Source: Sphingobacterium paludis (lineage in GTDB: Bacteria > Bacteroidota > Bacteroidia > Sphingobacteriales > Sphingobacteriaceae). Taken from it: a DNA stretch of 64,000 bases. Numbering within the stretch: position 1 is the stretch's first letter; each line of letters begins with the position of its first letter. Both the position numbers and the translations under genes were made by a program. The stretch is from contig NZ_SNZV01000001.1 of assembly GCF_004364125.1 (NCBI RefSeq), forward strand, positions 310,001 through 374,000, read 5' to 3'. Below the pieces are notes generated by a model. It had not been told where the DNA came from and made no database searches. It saw only the letters and a program-made list of their open reading frames with translations. Below, piece after piece: positions 25,454 to 34,527 of the stretch.

Positions 25454-27763
25454 ATGTTTTGCCATTCACTACCGTTAAACAATAATGTAAACCCTTCAGA
25501 AGAGCAGGTTAGCGTCTTGTCTTTGGAGCCCCTCATTCGGTTTTTGCGCGGATGTATAGGCGAAGGCGATCAGTATGCCACGGTACCTTCTTTCGTCTTA
25601 GCATTGATAGAACAAGCAGATAAGCAACACGGCGCCTTGAAGCCGGACAATCTTCAGCAATATGCGTCAGTGTTTGACAGTGTACGCTACCTTAATCGCA
25701 CCATTGATCTGCCAGATAGTGATATGTGGGCGATAGGCACTGCATTGGGCGACCGTGCATTCTATGGAACGACTGCATTTAAAGAACGGCTACTATCAAA
25801 ACTAGATCTTGACCATGTGCCCTACATGTATGGACATGATTTTGATTTTGAGAATAGGCTGCTTTATGTATTGATTTTGGAGCGTTGTTACGGTTTGCCA
25901 AAGACCGTAGCACGGAGGCTATACCGCTTCGAAATAGCAGGGGTGTCACATTATGTTGAGCTAAGTGTTGATTATGCCTTTGTCGATGTTACCCCTTTGA
26001 CTGATTTGCCGGTTTTAGATATGGCATCTTTTCGAGATCGGGAGATTAACGGCTTAGAAGATCTTGCTCCGCTATTGCAGATGTTGGATCCTCGGAAATT
26101 TGTCTTCACAGGATTTTCGATTATCCGTTTTCATGATAGGAATAAGGAAGCCATCATCGAAAAGTTGCAGACGGTTTTGGGAAATCTGCACGGATATGAG
26201 ACGGATGATTTCAATGATACCCTGCGCGATATTTTAATGAGCGCTTTAGGGTCGGAAGCCATCCACTCCTCCTTTTTTCCGGTTTTGGAACTAAACGGTT
26301 ATCCGGTTTTGAAGACTGAATTTGCTCGGGATAGCATTTTTTTGAGTGACCTCATTGCTCGTGAGCTTGGCGATTGCCAAAGTGAGATATTTGATTTTAT
26401 ACGAAAGCCCTTTACCATTATTTTTGGTGTAGAGGAAGGGCTGGACACGCAAGAACCTGAATTAATTCATCTGCTTCGAGCAGCCAACCTCTCCGCATAT
26501 ATGTGTATTCCGCTAAAGCATAATAAAAATCTGGTGGGCTTCTTGGAGGTATATAGTCATGCTCCTTTTAAAATGAGCAGGGATGTCTTGCTGCAGATGA
26601 AACCTTTTTTGCCCTATTTGGCACAAATTGCTTACGAGCTTTTGGTGATATTTAAGCAACGGCTTGATCGGATCATCCTGACCAATTACACGGCACTACA
26701 ACCCGCCGTGCAATGGCGATTCAATGAGGTGGCCGCTAAGTATCTGGGCAAAGCGCCGACGGGAAATTATGCGCTACCGCCAGACCCCGTGCTGTTTCCG
26801 AATGTTTATCCGATCTATGGTGCTATTGATGTAAAAGACTCCACAAAACTAAGAAACAATGTGCAAAGGCGGGAGGGGCTAAGGCGTTTGGGTGTGTTGC
26901 AGCATATGGAGTCTAATCTTCAAAACCGAAACGAGGAAACGTATCTGCGGTGGAAAGGCAAGCTTGTGCAGTTGCAGGCGTGGCTGTCTGAGGAACAGGT
27001 GGATCGGTATCTTTCTGACGTGCAATACTTCTTCTATCGCGAGATGCCGCAACTCTTGCATGAGGCAGCTCCATACCTGCGCGAAGACGAGGATCTTATC
27101 GATCAATTGGGCTGCGTTTGGGAAGATCAGCAGTATGTGTTTAACGATAAAGCCGATGTTTTTGACCAATCCTTGCAGCAGATCAATAGCATGATCAAGC
27201 AGGAGCTGGATGGTTTAAATGACTACGTTCAACAGCTTTTTCCTTCTTATTTCGAAACATTCCGTACGGATGGTGTAGAGTATGATATGTATATCGGTCA
27301 GTCTATCACGCCGACGCAAGCTTTCGATAAACGTGTTTTAAAGCAGGTACGGAAGAGGCAAATTATCAGCATGGTTGGTATTGCCGAGAAAGCGGCAACG
27401 ATGAAATCGAATCTTCCTATACCCTTGGAGACCACACAATTGATTTTTATACATCCGCATGAGATCAGTATCAGTTTTCGGACGGATGAGAAGCGCTTTG
27501 ACGTAGACGGTGGGTATAACGTACGCTACCAAGTGATAAAAAAACGTATCGACAAAGTGCGCATCCATAATTCCTCGGAAAGGCTTGTCAAACCGGGCAC
27601 GGTAGCCATTGTATATACCAGCAGTATGGTGGAGGCGGAGTTGAAAGAACTGATCGATGAGTTAATCGCCGAGGGTGTTATTATCGCTGATGTTACTTAC
27701 CTGGAACTGGAGGAACTTCAAGATGTGATCGCGCTGCGTGCGCTTCGTTTACAAATTGTCTGA
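25454..27763 (+). CDS. Large GAF-domain protein of unknown function
   Basis: A 769-residue cytoplasmic protein without signal peptide or transmembrane segment. About residues 280-410 look like a GAF domain (IIFGVEEGLDTQEPELIHLL, then NLSAYMCIPLKHNKNLVGFL). Immediately after lies PNVYPIYGAIDVKDSTKLRN near 452-471, which resembles the first metal-Asp block of class III nucleotidyl cyclases (G-x-x-D-[IV]-x-x-S/F-T), but I cannot find the later cyclase residues. The C-terminal 300 residues are helical and then alpha/beta, unrecognised. It probably senses a small molecule through GAF. It lies in the operon between the phosphoesterase and the kinase-like Omp85 gene. Confidence 0.7.
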   Translation: MFCHSLPLNNNVNPSEEQVSVLSLEPLIRFLRGCIGEGDQYATVPSFVLALIEQADKQHGALKPDNLQQYASVFDSVRYLNRTIDLPDSDMWAIGTALGDRAFYGTTAFKERLLSKLDLDHVPYMYGHDFDFENRLLYVLILERCYGLPKTVARRLYRFEIAGVSHYVELSVDYAFVDVTPLTDLPVLDMASFRDREINGLEDLAPLLQMLDPRKFVFTGFSIIRFHDRNKEAIIEKLQTVLGNLHGYETDDFNDTLRDILMSALGSEAIHSSFFPVLELNGYPVLKTEFARDSIFLSDLIARELGDCQSEIFDFIRKPFTIIFGVEEGLDTQEPELIHLLRAANLSAYMCIPLKHNKNLVGFLEVYSHAPFKMSRDVLLQMKPFLPYLAQIAYELLVIFKQRLDRIILTNYTALQPAVQWRFNEVAAKYLGKAPTGNYALPPDPVLFPNVYPIYGAIDVKDSTKLRNNVQRREGLRRLGVLQHMESNLQNRNEETYLRWKGKLVQLQAWLSEEQVDRYLSDVQYFFYREMPQLLHEAAPYLREDEDLIDQLGCVWEDQQYVFNDKADVFDQSLQQINSMIKQELDGLNDYVQQLFPSYFETFRTDGVEYDMYIGQSITPTQAFDKRVLKQVRKRQIISMVGIAEKAATMKSNLPIPLETTQLIFIHPHEISISFRTDEKRFDVDGGYNVRYQVIKKRIDKVRIHNSSERLVKPGTVAIVYTSSMVEAELKELIDELIAEGVIIADVTYLELEELQDVIALRALRLQIV

Positions 27764-27813
27764 CGTCTACTGCTAGGTACGCATATTGAGCTTTACGACA
27801 AAAATATGTAGAA

Positions 27814-30366
27814 ATGAAATACTGTATTTTTCTTTTATTAGCATGCGTCTCTATGGCCCATGCGCAGATGCCGGATAGTGTTATCGCTGATATCGCGCCC
27901 GAATATGATAAAGTAGGTGTGGTGCACAGATTTTGGCTTGGCGATAGCTATCGTAAGCTCTACAATACGCCCGTCACCATGCGTTACGTCAACCTGGCCA
28001 CGGAGCACGGCGGCCTCTCGGTGGTTAAGCTAGGCGGCGGTATGCAAACGCAGTCGCTAAGACTTCAAGATGCGCAAGGCAGGGAATGGGTGCTGCGCTC
28101 CATCCAAAAATATCCCGAACGAAGCTTGCCGGAAAGTTTGCGAAAAACGATTGCCAAAGATATTGTCCAGGATCAAATATCCATCGCCCATCCGTTTGGA
28201 GCGCTAACCGTACCGACGTTTAACAGGGCGCTGCAGATCCCGCATGCGTCTCCCGAATTGGTGTTTGTTGGTGATGATGAGCGGCTTGGCGAATATAGGT
28301 CCATATTCAAAAACCGCCCGTATATGCTCGAGCCGCGCATGCCTTTCGAGGACAGTAAAACCGACAATACAGCCAAGGTGATACGAAAGGTATTGGAAGA
28401 TAATGATACCCAAATCGACCAAACCCTGACCTTGCGAGCTCGCCTCTTAGATTTCGTTCTGGGGGATTGGGACAGACACGAAGATAATTGGCGTTGGGAC
28501 CCAGAAAAAGAGAAGGGCAAAAAAATCTATACGCCCGTACCCCGTGATAGGGATAAGGTATATTACAAGACCTCTGGTGTTTTTCCGACCTTGCTTTCCC
28601 GGCAATGGTTAAAGGCGCACTTGCAGCCTTTTAGTCCGCATATACGCAATGTGTCGCACTGGAATTTTAACGCTCGGCATTTCGATCGTTTCTTTCTTAA
28701 CCATCTTAGCCGCCAGCAATGGGAGAAGGAGATTGTCCGTTTTCAAGAAACGTTGACGGACTCACTCATCCATGTCGCTATGCTACAGATGCCTGACACC
28801 ATTGTTGCACTCAGTGCGGGTGAGATCGAACATTTTGTTCAGTCCAGGCGAGATGAACTTTTACAAACAGGCACCGATTATTATCGTGCGCTAGCACGCA
28901 CCGTGGATATTCCGCTATCTGCAAAATCGGAGTTCGTGGAGGTAGACTTTGAGAAAGATGGTTCCATAAGCATTGACGTGCACAACAAGAAAAAGGATGG
29001 TAGCCAAGGGCGGCGCATTTTCAAACGGAAATTTTATGCTGACGAGACCCAGGAAATTCGTATCTATGGAATATCGGGCGAAGACGAATACCGGCTGAAG
29101 GGCAGTGGCACGTCGAAGATAAAGGTGAGGCTTATCGGTGGTGACCAATTTGATCAGTTTTCGTCATCGAAAGCCTATTCGAAAAGAAATAAGGTGCACC
29201 TGTACGATTCAAAAGCCCCGGCAGCAAATCATTTTTCCCTTACACAGCCCGTTCGTTATCATTTGCGCAACGACAGTAGCGTGCATACCTATCCATATGA
29301 TAATTTTGTTTACGATCGTAAGGGCGTTGTCGTAGACTTTAATTATGGTGTGGATCGCGGTCTTATTTTAGGCGTGGGATACCTTATTGAAAACCAAGGC
29401 TTTCGCAAAAGCCCCTACGCCTATAGACATCTTATCAAGGCAAATTATCTGACTGGGCGCCAGTCCTTTATTTTTGATTATCAGGGCGAATTTAAAAAGT
29501 TAATCGCTGACCACGACCTTTCCATACATCTACGCTCGCTTGGCCCCTTTAATCAGAACAATTTTTTTGGCTATGGGAATGAGTCATCTTTCGATAAATC
29601 CGATGATCGATCCATTTCTTATTACCGGAACCGTTATGACCTCGCGACCTTACAGGTATTATTGGAAAACCCGCTGTCAGATCACATTAAACTGCTATAC
29701 GGTTTATCTTCCGAGCTGTACAGTAGTCGAGAAGCCGCTAATCGAGGGCGTTTTTTTGAAGATTTTCATGCACAATTTCCAACAGAACCCGTCTACGGCA
29801 CCATGTTTTTTACTGGCGTATCGGCGGGGGTCGAGATTGACACGCGCGATAACAAAGCAAATGCGAAGCAGGGCTACCAGGTACGTAGTCATTTGACATG
29901 GCAGAGCGAGATTGCTGGGGAGCGACGTCATTATGCGCGCTTCAGCAATACCGTTAATGTCTACAAAACTATTTTTCACGATTACCTCACGGTCGCCAAC
30001 CGAACAGGTGTAGAGGCTGTTTTTGGAAATCCCTATTTCTATCAGCATGCAACGATCGGCGGAGAGAACAGCCTTAGGGGGTATAATTCGCGCCGTTTCG
30101 CAGGCAAAACGGCGCTCTATAATAATTTTGAAACGCGTCTCAAGCTATTTAGCTTTAACTCTTATCTGGTGCCGGGTACGGTAGGTGCGATCGGCTTTTA
30201 TGATATCGGACGCGTTTGGATGTCTGGCGAGCAATCAGATAGATGGCACATGGGGTATGGTGGCGGGCTATACTTCTTGCCGGGCGATCTGTTGGTGCTT
30301 CAAGCTGCCGTTGGTGTGAGTAAAGAAGCGGTTTTACCATACATTCGCCTCGGTCTTAGCTTTTAA
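27814..30366 (+). CDS. Omp85/BamA-type outer-membrane protein with kinase-like periplasmic domain
   Basis: An 850-residue exported protein (signal MKYCIFLLLACVSMAHAQ). The C-terminal third is a surface-antigen barrel, with HATIGGENSLRGYNSRRFAG as the Omp85 RGY signature and terminal LPYIRLGLSF. The N-terminal part has a nucleotide-kinase-like motif order: GREWVLRSIQKYPE near 90-103, LLDFVLGDWDRHEDNWRW near 211-228 (like the catalytic DRH-x-x-N loops of FAM20/HipA/PI4K-type kinases), and TPVPRDRDKVYYK near 240-252 as a possible metal-binding DRD. No POTRA repeats are evident. Catalysis is a hypothesis; the barrel is certain. It ends 4 bp into the convergent lipid kinase gene. Confidence 0.82.
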   Translation: MKYCIFLLLACVSMAHAQMPDSVIADIAPEYDKVGVVHRFWLGDSYRKLYNTPVTMRYVNLATEHGGLSVVKLGGGMQTQSLRLQDAQGREWVLRSIQKYPERSLPESLRKTIAKDIVQDQISIAHPFGALTVPTFNRALQIPHASPELVFVGDDERLGEYRSIFKNRPYMLEPRMPFEDSKTDNTAKVIRKVLEDNDTQIDQTLTLRARLLDFVLGDWDRHEDNWRWDPEKEKGKKIYTPVPRDRDKVYYKTSGVFPTLLSRQWLKAHLQPFSPHIRNVSHWNFNARHFDRFFLNHLSRQQWEKEIVRFQETLTDSLIHVAMLQMPDTIVALSAGEIEHFVQSRRDELLQTGTDYYRALARTVDIPLSAKSEFVEVDFEKDGSISIDVHNKKKDGSQGRRIFKRKFYADETQEIRIYGISGEDEYRLKGSGTSKIKVRLIGGDQFDQFSSSKAYSKRNKVHLYDSKAPAANHFSLTQPVRYHLRNDSSVHTYPYDNFVYDRKGVVVDFNYGVDRGLILGVGYLIENQGFRKSPYAYRHLIKANYLTGRQSFIFDYQGEFKKLIADHDLSIHLRSLGPFNQNNFFGYGNESSFDKSDDRSISYYRNRYDLATLQVLLENPLSDHIKLLYGLSSELYSSREAANRGRFFEDFHAQFPTEPVYGTMFFTGVSAGVEIDTRDNKANAKQGYQVRSHLTWQSEIAGERRHYARFSNTVNVYKTIFHDYLTVANRTGVEAVFGNPYFYQHATIGGENSLRGYNSRRFAGKTALYNNFETRLKLFSFNSYLVPGTVGAIGFYDIGRVWMSGEQSDRWHMGYGGGLYFLPGDLLVLQAAVGVSKEAVLPYIRLGLSF

Positions 30367-31295
30367 CGGTTACTGTTCGCGTCTTGTTCTTGTGTTGTCA
30401 AAAACTCCAGTACGTTTTCCCGTACTTCGAGAGAAAGCGGGTTTTTTAACGGCAAGATTAGCTCATCGTCCAAGTGCATGTGCACGCTTTCGCAATCGAT
30501 TAGTAGTTCTTTTGCTTCAAATGACTGGTAGGCAAATACGGCATCGTGGTCGCCATCGATAAGCTTTTGTAGGTAAGCTGCAAAAGCCTGGCGTTGACTC
30601 TCATCCACATAAACAACGTTGAACAAGCCATCGGCAGTTGACGCCTCTGGTGAGAGCACGAGATTTGGACCAATAGACTGGATGTTCATTACTTCCAGCA
30701 ACAGGCATTTGCCCTCGTATGTCTTTCCATCTGCCTTTAAGGCGTAGTGATTGGCCTCTGCATGTAACGTCAACTCCTGTAAAACCTGCAGTGCCAACTT
30801 CAACTCGTCTTTTGCTGTCTTCGCTTTACTTTTATCCACCGAATCCATCTGTTGCATGAGGTTGGGGAACAGGCCATAACCCGCACTTTCCATAAAAAAA
30901 TCGGTGGTATCGGCATTTTTTATAACGCCAAGGTCGAAGCGCTGTTTCTTACTTTTCTTCCAGTTTTCAATATGTACACGCTGCTCGAGCTGGCTATCTA
31001 TGCATAATGTCTTTGATAAATTATTTGCAGTACCCATCGGTAGGATAGCAATCGGTATTTTCTTTGCTAGCGCATTCCGTTGCACCAATTCTTTGACTAC
31101 CCGTCGGATGGTTCCGTCGCCACCCGCTACGACGGCAAAATCTGCTTGATCCAACTGTTCTTTCCAGCTATCGTCCTTTTTCACGGAGAAGTAAACGCAG
31201 CCAAATCCTCCATGCTCGATTTCTTTAACTAAGTCGGACTTTACGTGGTCTTCGTCCCCAGCACCGGGGTTGTGTAATAGAATTGCCTGTTTCAT
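30363..31295 (-). CDS. Diacylglycerol/lipid kinase family protein
   Basis: A 310-residue cytosolic lipid kinase of the DagK/YegS group. The nucleotide-binding GGDGT is in FAVVAGGDGTIRRVVKELVQ; the N-terminal MKQAILLHNPGAGDED and the IPIAILPMGTANNLSKTL block (GTANN) complete the family pattern. It phosphorylates diacylglycerol-like lipids with ATP. It is convergent with the Omp85/kinase-like gene, overlapping it by 4 bp, and divergent from surE. Confidence 0.92.
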   Translation of the reverse strand: MKQAILLHNPGAGDEDHVKSDLVKEIEHGGFGCVYFSVKKDDSWKEQLDQADFAVVAGGDGTIRRVVKELVQRNALAKKIPIAILPMGTANNLSKTLCIDSQLEQRVHIENWKKSKKQRFDLGVIKNADTTDFFMESAGYGLFPNLMQQMDSVDKSKAKTAKDELKLALQVLQELTLHAEANHYALKADGKTYEGKCLLLEVMNIQSIGPNLVLSPEASTADGLFNVVYVDESQRQAFAAYLQKLIDGDHDAVFAYQSFEAKELLIDCESVHMHLDDELILPLKNPLSLEVRENVLEFLTTQEQDANSNR

Positions 31296-31366
31296 GGATT
31301 TTATTTAGAGGTGAACGTTTACATCAGCTCATTTGTTGTTAAAATATAGAAATTAAAAAAATAATT

Positions 31367-32092
31367 ATGAGGATATTAGTAACGAATGATGACGGCATAT
31401 ATAGTCCGGGTATTGCGGCCTTAGCGAAAATAGCGAAAAAGTTTGGTGATGTGCGGGTGGTAGCGCCCGACGTGGAGCAATCATCGATGGGCCATGCGGT
31501 GACCCACTCGCGACCCTTAGGCTATAAAAAGTCGCCCATAGAATTTCCTGATATCGAAGCCCATCGGGTGAACGGTACACCTGCCGATTGTGTGGCCATG
31601 GGAACCCACCTTTGGAGCGGTGTCGACGTGGTGTTATCAGGCATTAACATGGGGCCAAATCTTGGTAATTCCATGTGGCACTCTGGGACATTGGCAGCTG
31701 CCAAACAGGCCGTTCTCTTTGGGATTAAAGGTATTGCACTGAGCACGCCCGTAGGTAATTCAGAGCCGGATTTTGATCTGTTGGAGCCTTATGTTGAGCG
31801 TACACTGGAACGTCTGTTGGCGGATACCGAACTCGCGTTGTACAACGTGAATTTTCCACCTAATCCGACGGATATCGTTTGGACGCGCCAATCGGTGCGA
31901 CTTTATGATGGTAAAATCGTTCCGGGAACTGACCCTATGGGTAGAAAGCATTATTGGTTTACCGTTACACCATTAGAGGCTGCCGATGAGGGTACGGATA
32001 GATGGGCGGTTGAGAATAATCTAGTATCCATCACACCGTTACGTCTCGATCTTACAGATGAAGCTGCGCTATCAGACAAGTTATCGACTTAA
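31367..32092 (+). CDS. surE: 5'-nucleotidase SurE
   Basis: A 241-residue acid phosphatase/5'-nucleotidase acting on nucleoside monophosphates. The metal-binding start is RILVTNDDGIYSPGI with its paired Asp, followed by VVAPDVEQSSMGHAVT and the HRVNGTPADCVAMG and LSGINMGPNLGNSMWHSGTL blocks that define SurE. Length is normal. Its neighbours are the lipid kinase (divergent) and a perfect hairpin 50 bp downstream. Confidence 0.95.
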   Translation: MRILVTNDDGIYSPGIAALAKIAKKFGDVRVVAPDVEQSSMGHAVTHSRPLGYKKSPIEFPDIEAHRVNGTPADCVAMGTHLWSGVDVVLSGINMGPNLGNSMWHSGTLAAAKQAVLFGIKGIALSTPVGNSEPDFDLLEPYVERTLERLLADTELALYNVNFPPNPTDIVWTRQSVRLYDGKIVPGTDPMGRKHYWFTVTPLEAADEGTDRWAVENNLVSITPLRLDLTDEAALSDKLST

Positions 32093-32446
32093 ACGATGCT
32101 GCATTCGCTATGAAGAAGCTAAACCTGTCTAAGGATCAAACAGCGTGAAATCGAGCTTTACCCCATGCGGTGTACTCAAGCTCGATTTCACAAGCGTGTA
32201 TGCAACATGCCGCCGCGCAAACCGTCCCGTTTTCACGAGGAGAAATGCGTAACGCATAGCGCACTATACAAAAGGAATAAGCTACTTCCAGATCCGTTAT
32301 TCGTCGAGGAACGGATTGAAAACTACGTTATACGACATATGGGGATCGTGCGGCTATATACAAAGCGTCCGATCACAACCAAGCATTCGGCAATTGGGCT
32401 TTAATACATCCACTAGCTATCCCCTAACATTCCTTGGTAGCATTCA
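32093..32446. other. Intergenic region with a perfect 14-bp inverted repeat
   Basis: GTGAAATCGAGCTT (32145-32158) and AAGCTCGATTTCAC (32178-32191) are exact reverse complements around a 19-nt loop. No T-run follows, so it is either a weak terminator for surE, a processing hairpin or a protein site. A 79-codon plus-strand ORF at 32165-32404 starts inside the repeat and has no recognisable features. Confidence 0.6.
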
Positions 32447-32635
32447 CTAGGCCATTTTCGGGTCTAAATAGCTCGCGAGAACTTCATAGTCTATGCCTGA
32501 TAATGCGGTAAGTTTCTCTGCAGCATCATAAGCTTCTTGTTCGTCACTAAAAACAAACATGTCGTTACTGTTTCTTGGTTTGACAATGTAGCAAACCTCT
32601 CGGCCTATTATTCTCATTTCGTCGTTTTTTCTCAT
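32447..32635 (-). CDS. Small hypothetical protein
   Basis: A 62-residue soluble protein. It reads MRKNDEMRIIGREVCYIVKP, then SNDMFVFSDEQEAYDAAEKL, a compact alpha/beta layout with an acidic helix. I chose the ATG at 32635 because the 17 extra residues upstream look untranslated. No family recognised and no operon partner. Balanced composition and a proper start support a real gene. Confidence 0.55.
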   Translation of the reverse strand: MRKNDEMRIIGREVCYIVKPRNSNDMFVFSDEQEAYDAAEKLTALSGIDYEVLASYLDPKMA

Positions 32636-33071
32636 AGTTTGGTCTGGATATGTATGATAGAGTTGCCCGCTACTGAAATAACACACTACACTTTGTTATG
32701 GAGCGTACTTGCTTACGAATTTAAACGCCCCTTGAGCAGGTAACTCAATTAACCAAACCTACAAATTATTTAAATCAATATCATAATAAAAATTAAAATA
32801 AATTACTAAATTCAATTTTATTTGATTTTACAATGATTTACACATTTAGTTATCTTTCTATTGATTTTGTTTAAGTATTAGTAATTAAACAGACGCGACT
32901 ATTTTTAGCTGTATCTGTTAACACCTAAAATAGATATTATTTACTGCATCAAGTTGAATATCGTGCTTTGGAAACTTTTTTAACAAAAATAGTAGCCAGC
33001 TGGCTACAGCTAGGCGTATAGGTGTGGATGAGGTGTGATCAGATCATAACGATTGATGAAAATTTTAAAAG
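32636..33071. other. AT-rich intergenic region
   Basis: 436 bp without a gene. Roughly 32760-32900 is almost pure A/T with short A- and T-tracts, as in bent or H-NS-like-bound DNA. The terminator of the oxidoreductase gene (32981-33007) closes the region. I see no clear TAnnTTTG promoter. Confidence 0.5.
32981..33007 (-). terminator. Terminator of the luciferase-like oxidoreductase gene
   Basis: GTAGCCAGCTGGCTAC (32992-33007) is a perfect 16-bp palindrome. Read on the minus strand it is followed by TATTTTTGTT, so it can fold as a 6-bp stem with an AGCT loop and a T-tail, 65 bp after the stop codon at 33072. Confidence 0.6.
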
Positions 33072-34094
33072 CTAACGCCAACCAAGTCCAGGCGCTACAT
33101 GTTCCAGAATGGCCGACAAGATATGCATATTGTAATCAACACCCAGTGTATTCGGAATCGTCAGCAATAAAGTGTCTGCCTCGCGTATAGCCTCATCTTC
33201 GGCGAGTTCTTTAATTAATTTGTCGGGCTCAGCGGCGTAACTTTTTCCAAAAATAGCTTGCTTGCCCGCTTCTATCGTACCGACCTTATCTACACTTTCT
33301 GCTTGTTGCCCAAAGTAATAACGGTCTTGGTCATTCACCAGCGCAAAGATCGATCTGCTTACCGATACCCGAGGCTCACGACCATGCCCTGCATCTTTCC
33401 ACGCTTGCTTATATAGTCGTATTTGCTCCGCCTGCTGGATATGGAAAGGCTTACCCGTCTCGTCGTACTTCAGCGTAGAGCTTTGGAGATGCATACCTTG
33501 TTCCGCTGCCCATACTGCCGTTGCGTTCGACGCGGCGCCCCACCAAATTCGTTCGCGGAGACCAGCGGCATAAGGCTCCAGCCGCAGGAGACCTGGTGGA
33601 TTTGGAAACATAGGGTAGGGGTTCGGTTCCGCAAAACCAACACCATTTAGCTTTTCAAGAAATAGCTGTGCTTTTCTTCGTCCCATCTCCGCGTCAGTTT
33701 CGCCATCGCCCAGTTCTTGATCAAAGTAACGCCAGCCGTCAATAACCTGTTCTGGAGAACCTCTGCTAATGCCTAATTGTAATCGGCCTCCTGAAATAAG
33801 ATCTGCGGCGCCTGCATCTTCTACCATATATAAGGGGTTCTCATAGCGCATGTCGATGACGCCGGTACCAATCTCGATTCGACGAGTCTTAGCACCAATA
33901 GCGGATAGCAATGGAAATGGTGAGGCCAATTGCTGTGCAAAGTGGTGTACACGGAAGTATGCACCATCAATTCCCAGTTCTTCTGCGGCGACCGCCAGGT
34001 CTATTGATTGAAGAAGGGTGTCACTCGCCGTACGCGTTTGATAAGAGGGGTGGTTTGCCCAGTGCCCGAAAGATAAGAAGCCTATTTTTTTCAT
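33072..34094 (-). CDS. Luciferase-like (LLM class) flavin-dependent oxidoreductase
   Basis: A 340-residue TIM-barrel flavin oxidoreductase related to bacterial luciferase. It opens MKKIGFLSFGHWANHPSYQT; the barrel core shows AEELGIDGAYFRVHHFAQQL, IEIGTGVIDMRYENPLYMVE and LISGGRLQLGISRGSPEQVI. It should use reduced FMN or F420 to oxidise or reduce a small substrate; which cofactor and substrate cannot be read. It stands alone. Confidence 0.9.
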   Translation of the reverse strand: MKKIGFLSFGHWANHPSYQTRTASDTLLQSIDLAVAAEELGIDGAYFRVHHFAQQLASPFPLLSAIGAKTRRIEIGTGVIDMRYENPLYMVEDAGAADLISGGRLQLGISRGSPEQVIDGWRYFDQELGDGETDAEMGRRKAQLFLEKLNGVGFAEPNPYPMFPNPPGLLRLEPYAAGLRERIWWGAASNATAVWAAEQGMHLQSSTLKYDETGKPFHIQQAEQIRLYKQAWKDAGHGREPRVSVSRSIFALVNDQDRYYFGQQAESVDKVGTIEAGKQAIFGKSYAAEPDKLIKELAEDEAIREADTLLLTIPNTLGVDYNMHILSAILEHVAPGLGWR

Positions 34095-34279
34095 CTCTTG
34101 CCATGCTTAATGCCGATGTTCAAATGTAGCGATCTCGAATGGTTAATAGAAAGCCTGATTGTATTCTGGATGTCAGTAATTTTATTGTCTTTCTTCATAA
34201 ATTTCAACGTTTAACATTTTTTTACAAACGGAATGCGTTGCCGGACGTTCAATATATGTAACAAAAAAAGGAGAATATT

Positions 34280-34465
34280 ATGAGTGAATTAACATGGAAA
34301 GGCCGTTGGAACGAAATTAAAGGTAAGGTTAAACAGCAATATGCGGATCTTACCGATGACGATTTATTATATGCCGAAGGCCAAGAAGACGAGTTGGTAG
34401 GTAAACTTCAGAAGAAAACAGGAAAAACTGCAGATGAAGTTAACAGCTGGCTAAACGATTTGTAG
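34280..34465 (+). CDS. CsbD family stress-response protein
   Basis: A 61-residue small acidic protein. The hallmark is LTWKGRWNEIKGKVKQQYAD with the following LTDDDLLYAEGQEDELVGKL and the end KTGKTADEVNSWL, which defines CsbD. Members are strongly induced by general stress in other bacteria; molecular role unknown. The start has an unusually good Shine-Dalgarno for this phylum (AAAGGAGAAT, about 7 nt before ATG), suggesting high translation. A perfect terminator follows. Confidence 0.93.
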   Translation: MSELTWKGRWNEIKGKVKQQYADLTDDDLLYAEGQEDELVGKLQKKTGKTADEVNSWLNDL

Positions 34466-34493
34466 GGATAGTGTTAGTGTGGTTTAGTTTGAT

Positions 34494-34527
34494 ATGCGGA
34501 TAATGCAAAGCATTATCCGCATTTTTT
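34494..34527 (+). terminator. Strong terminator of csbD overlapping the end of gtrA
   Basis: ATGCGGATAATGC (34494-34506) and GCATTATCCGCAT (34510-34522) form a perfect 13-bp stem with loop AAA, followed by TTTTTT. The right arm doubles as the last codons (Lys-Lys-Cys-Gly-stop) of the convergent gtrA gene. Confidence 0.9.

Noticed and set aside
22230-27763. A complete Pycsar anti-phage system
   Set aside because: Only an effector-like domain is present. The GAF protein shows at best one cyclase-like block, so calling a full system is not justified.
32165-32404. 79-codon plus-strand ORF
   Set aside because: It starts inside the perfect hairpin, has a basic random-looking composition and no family features.
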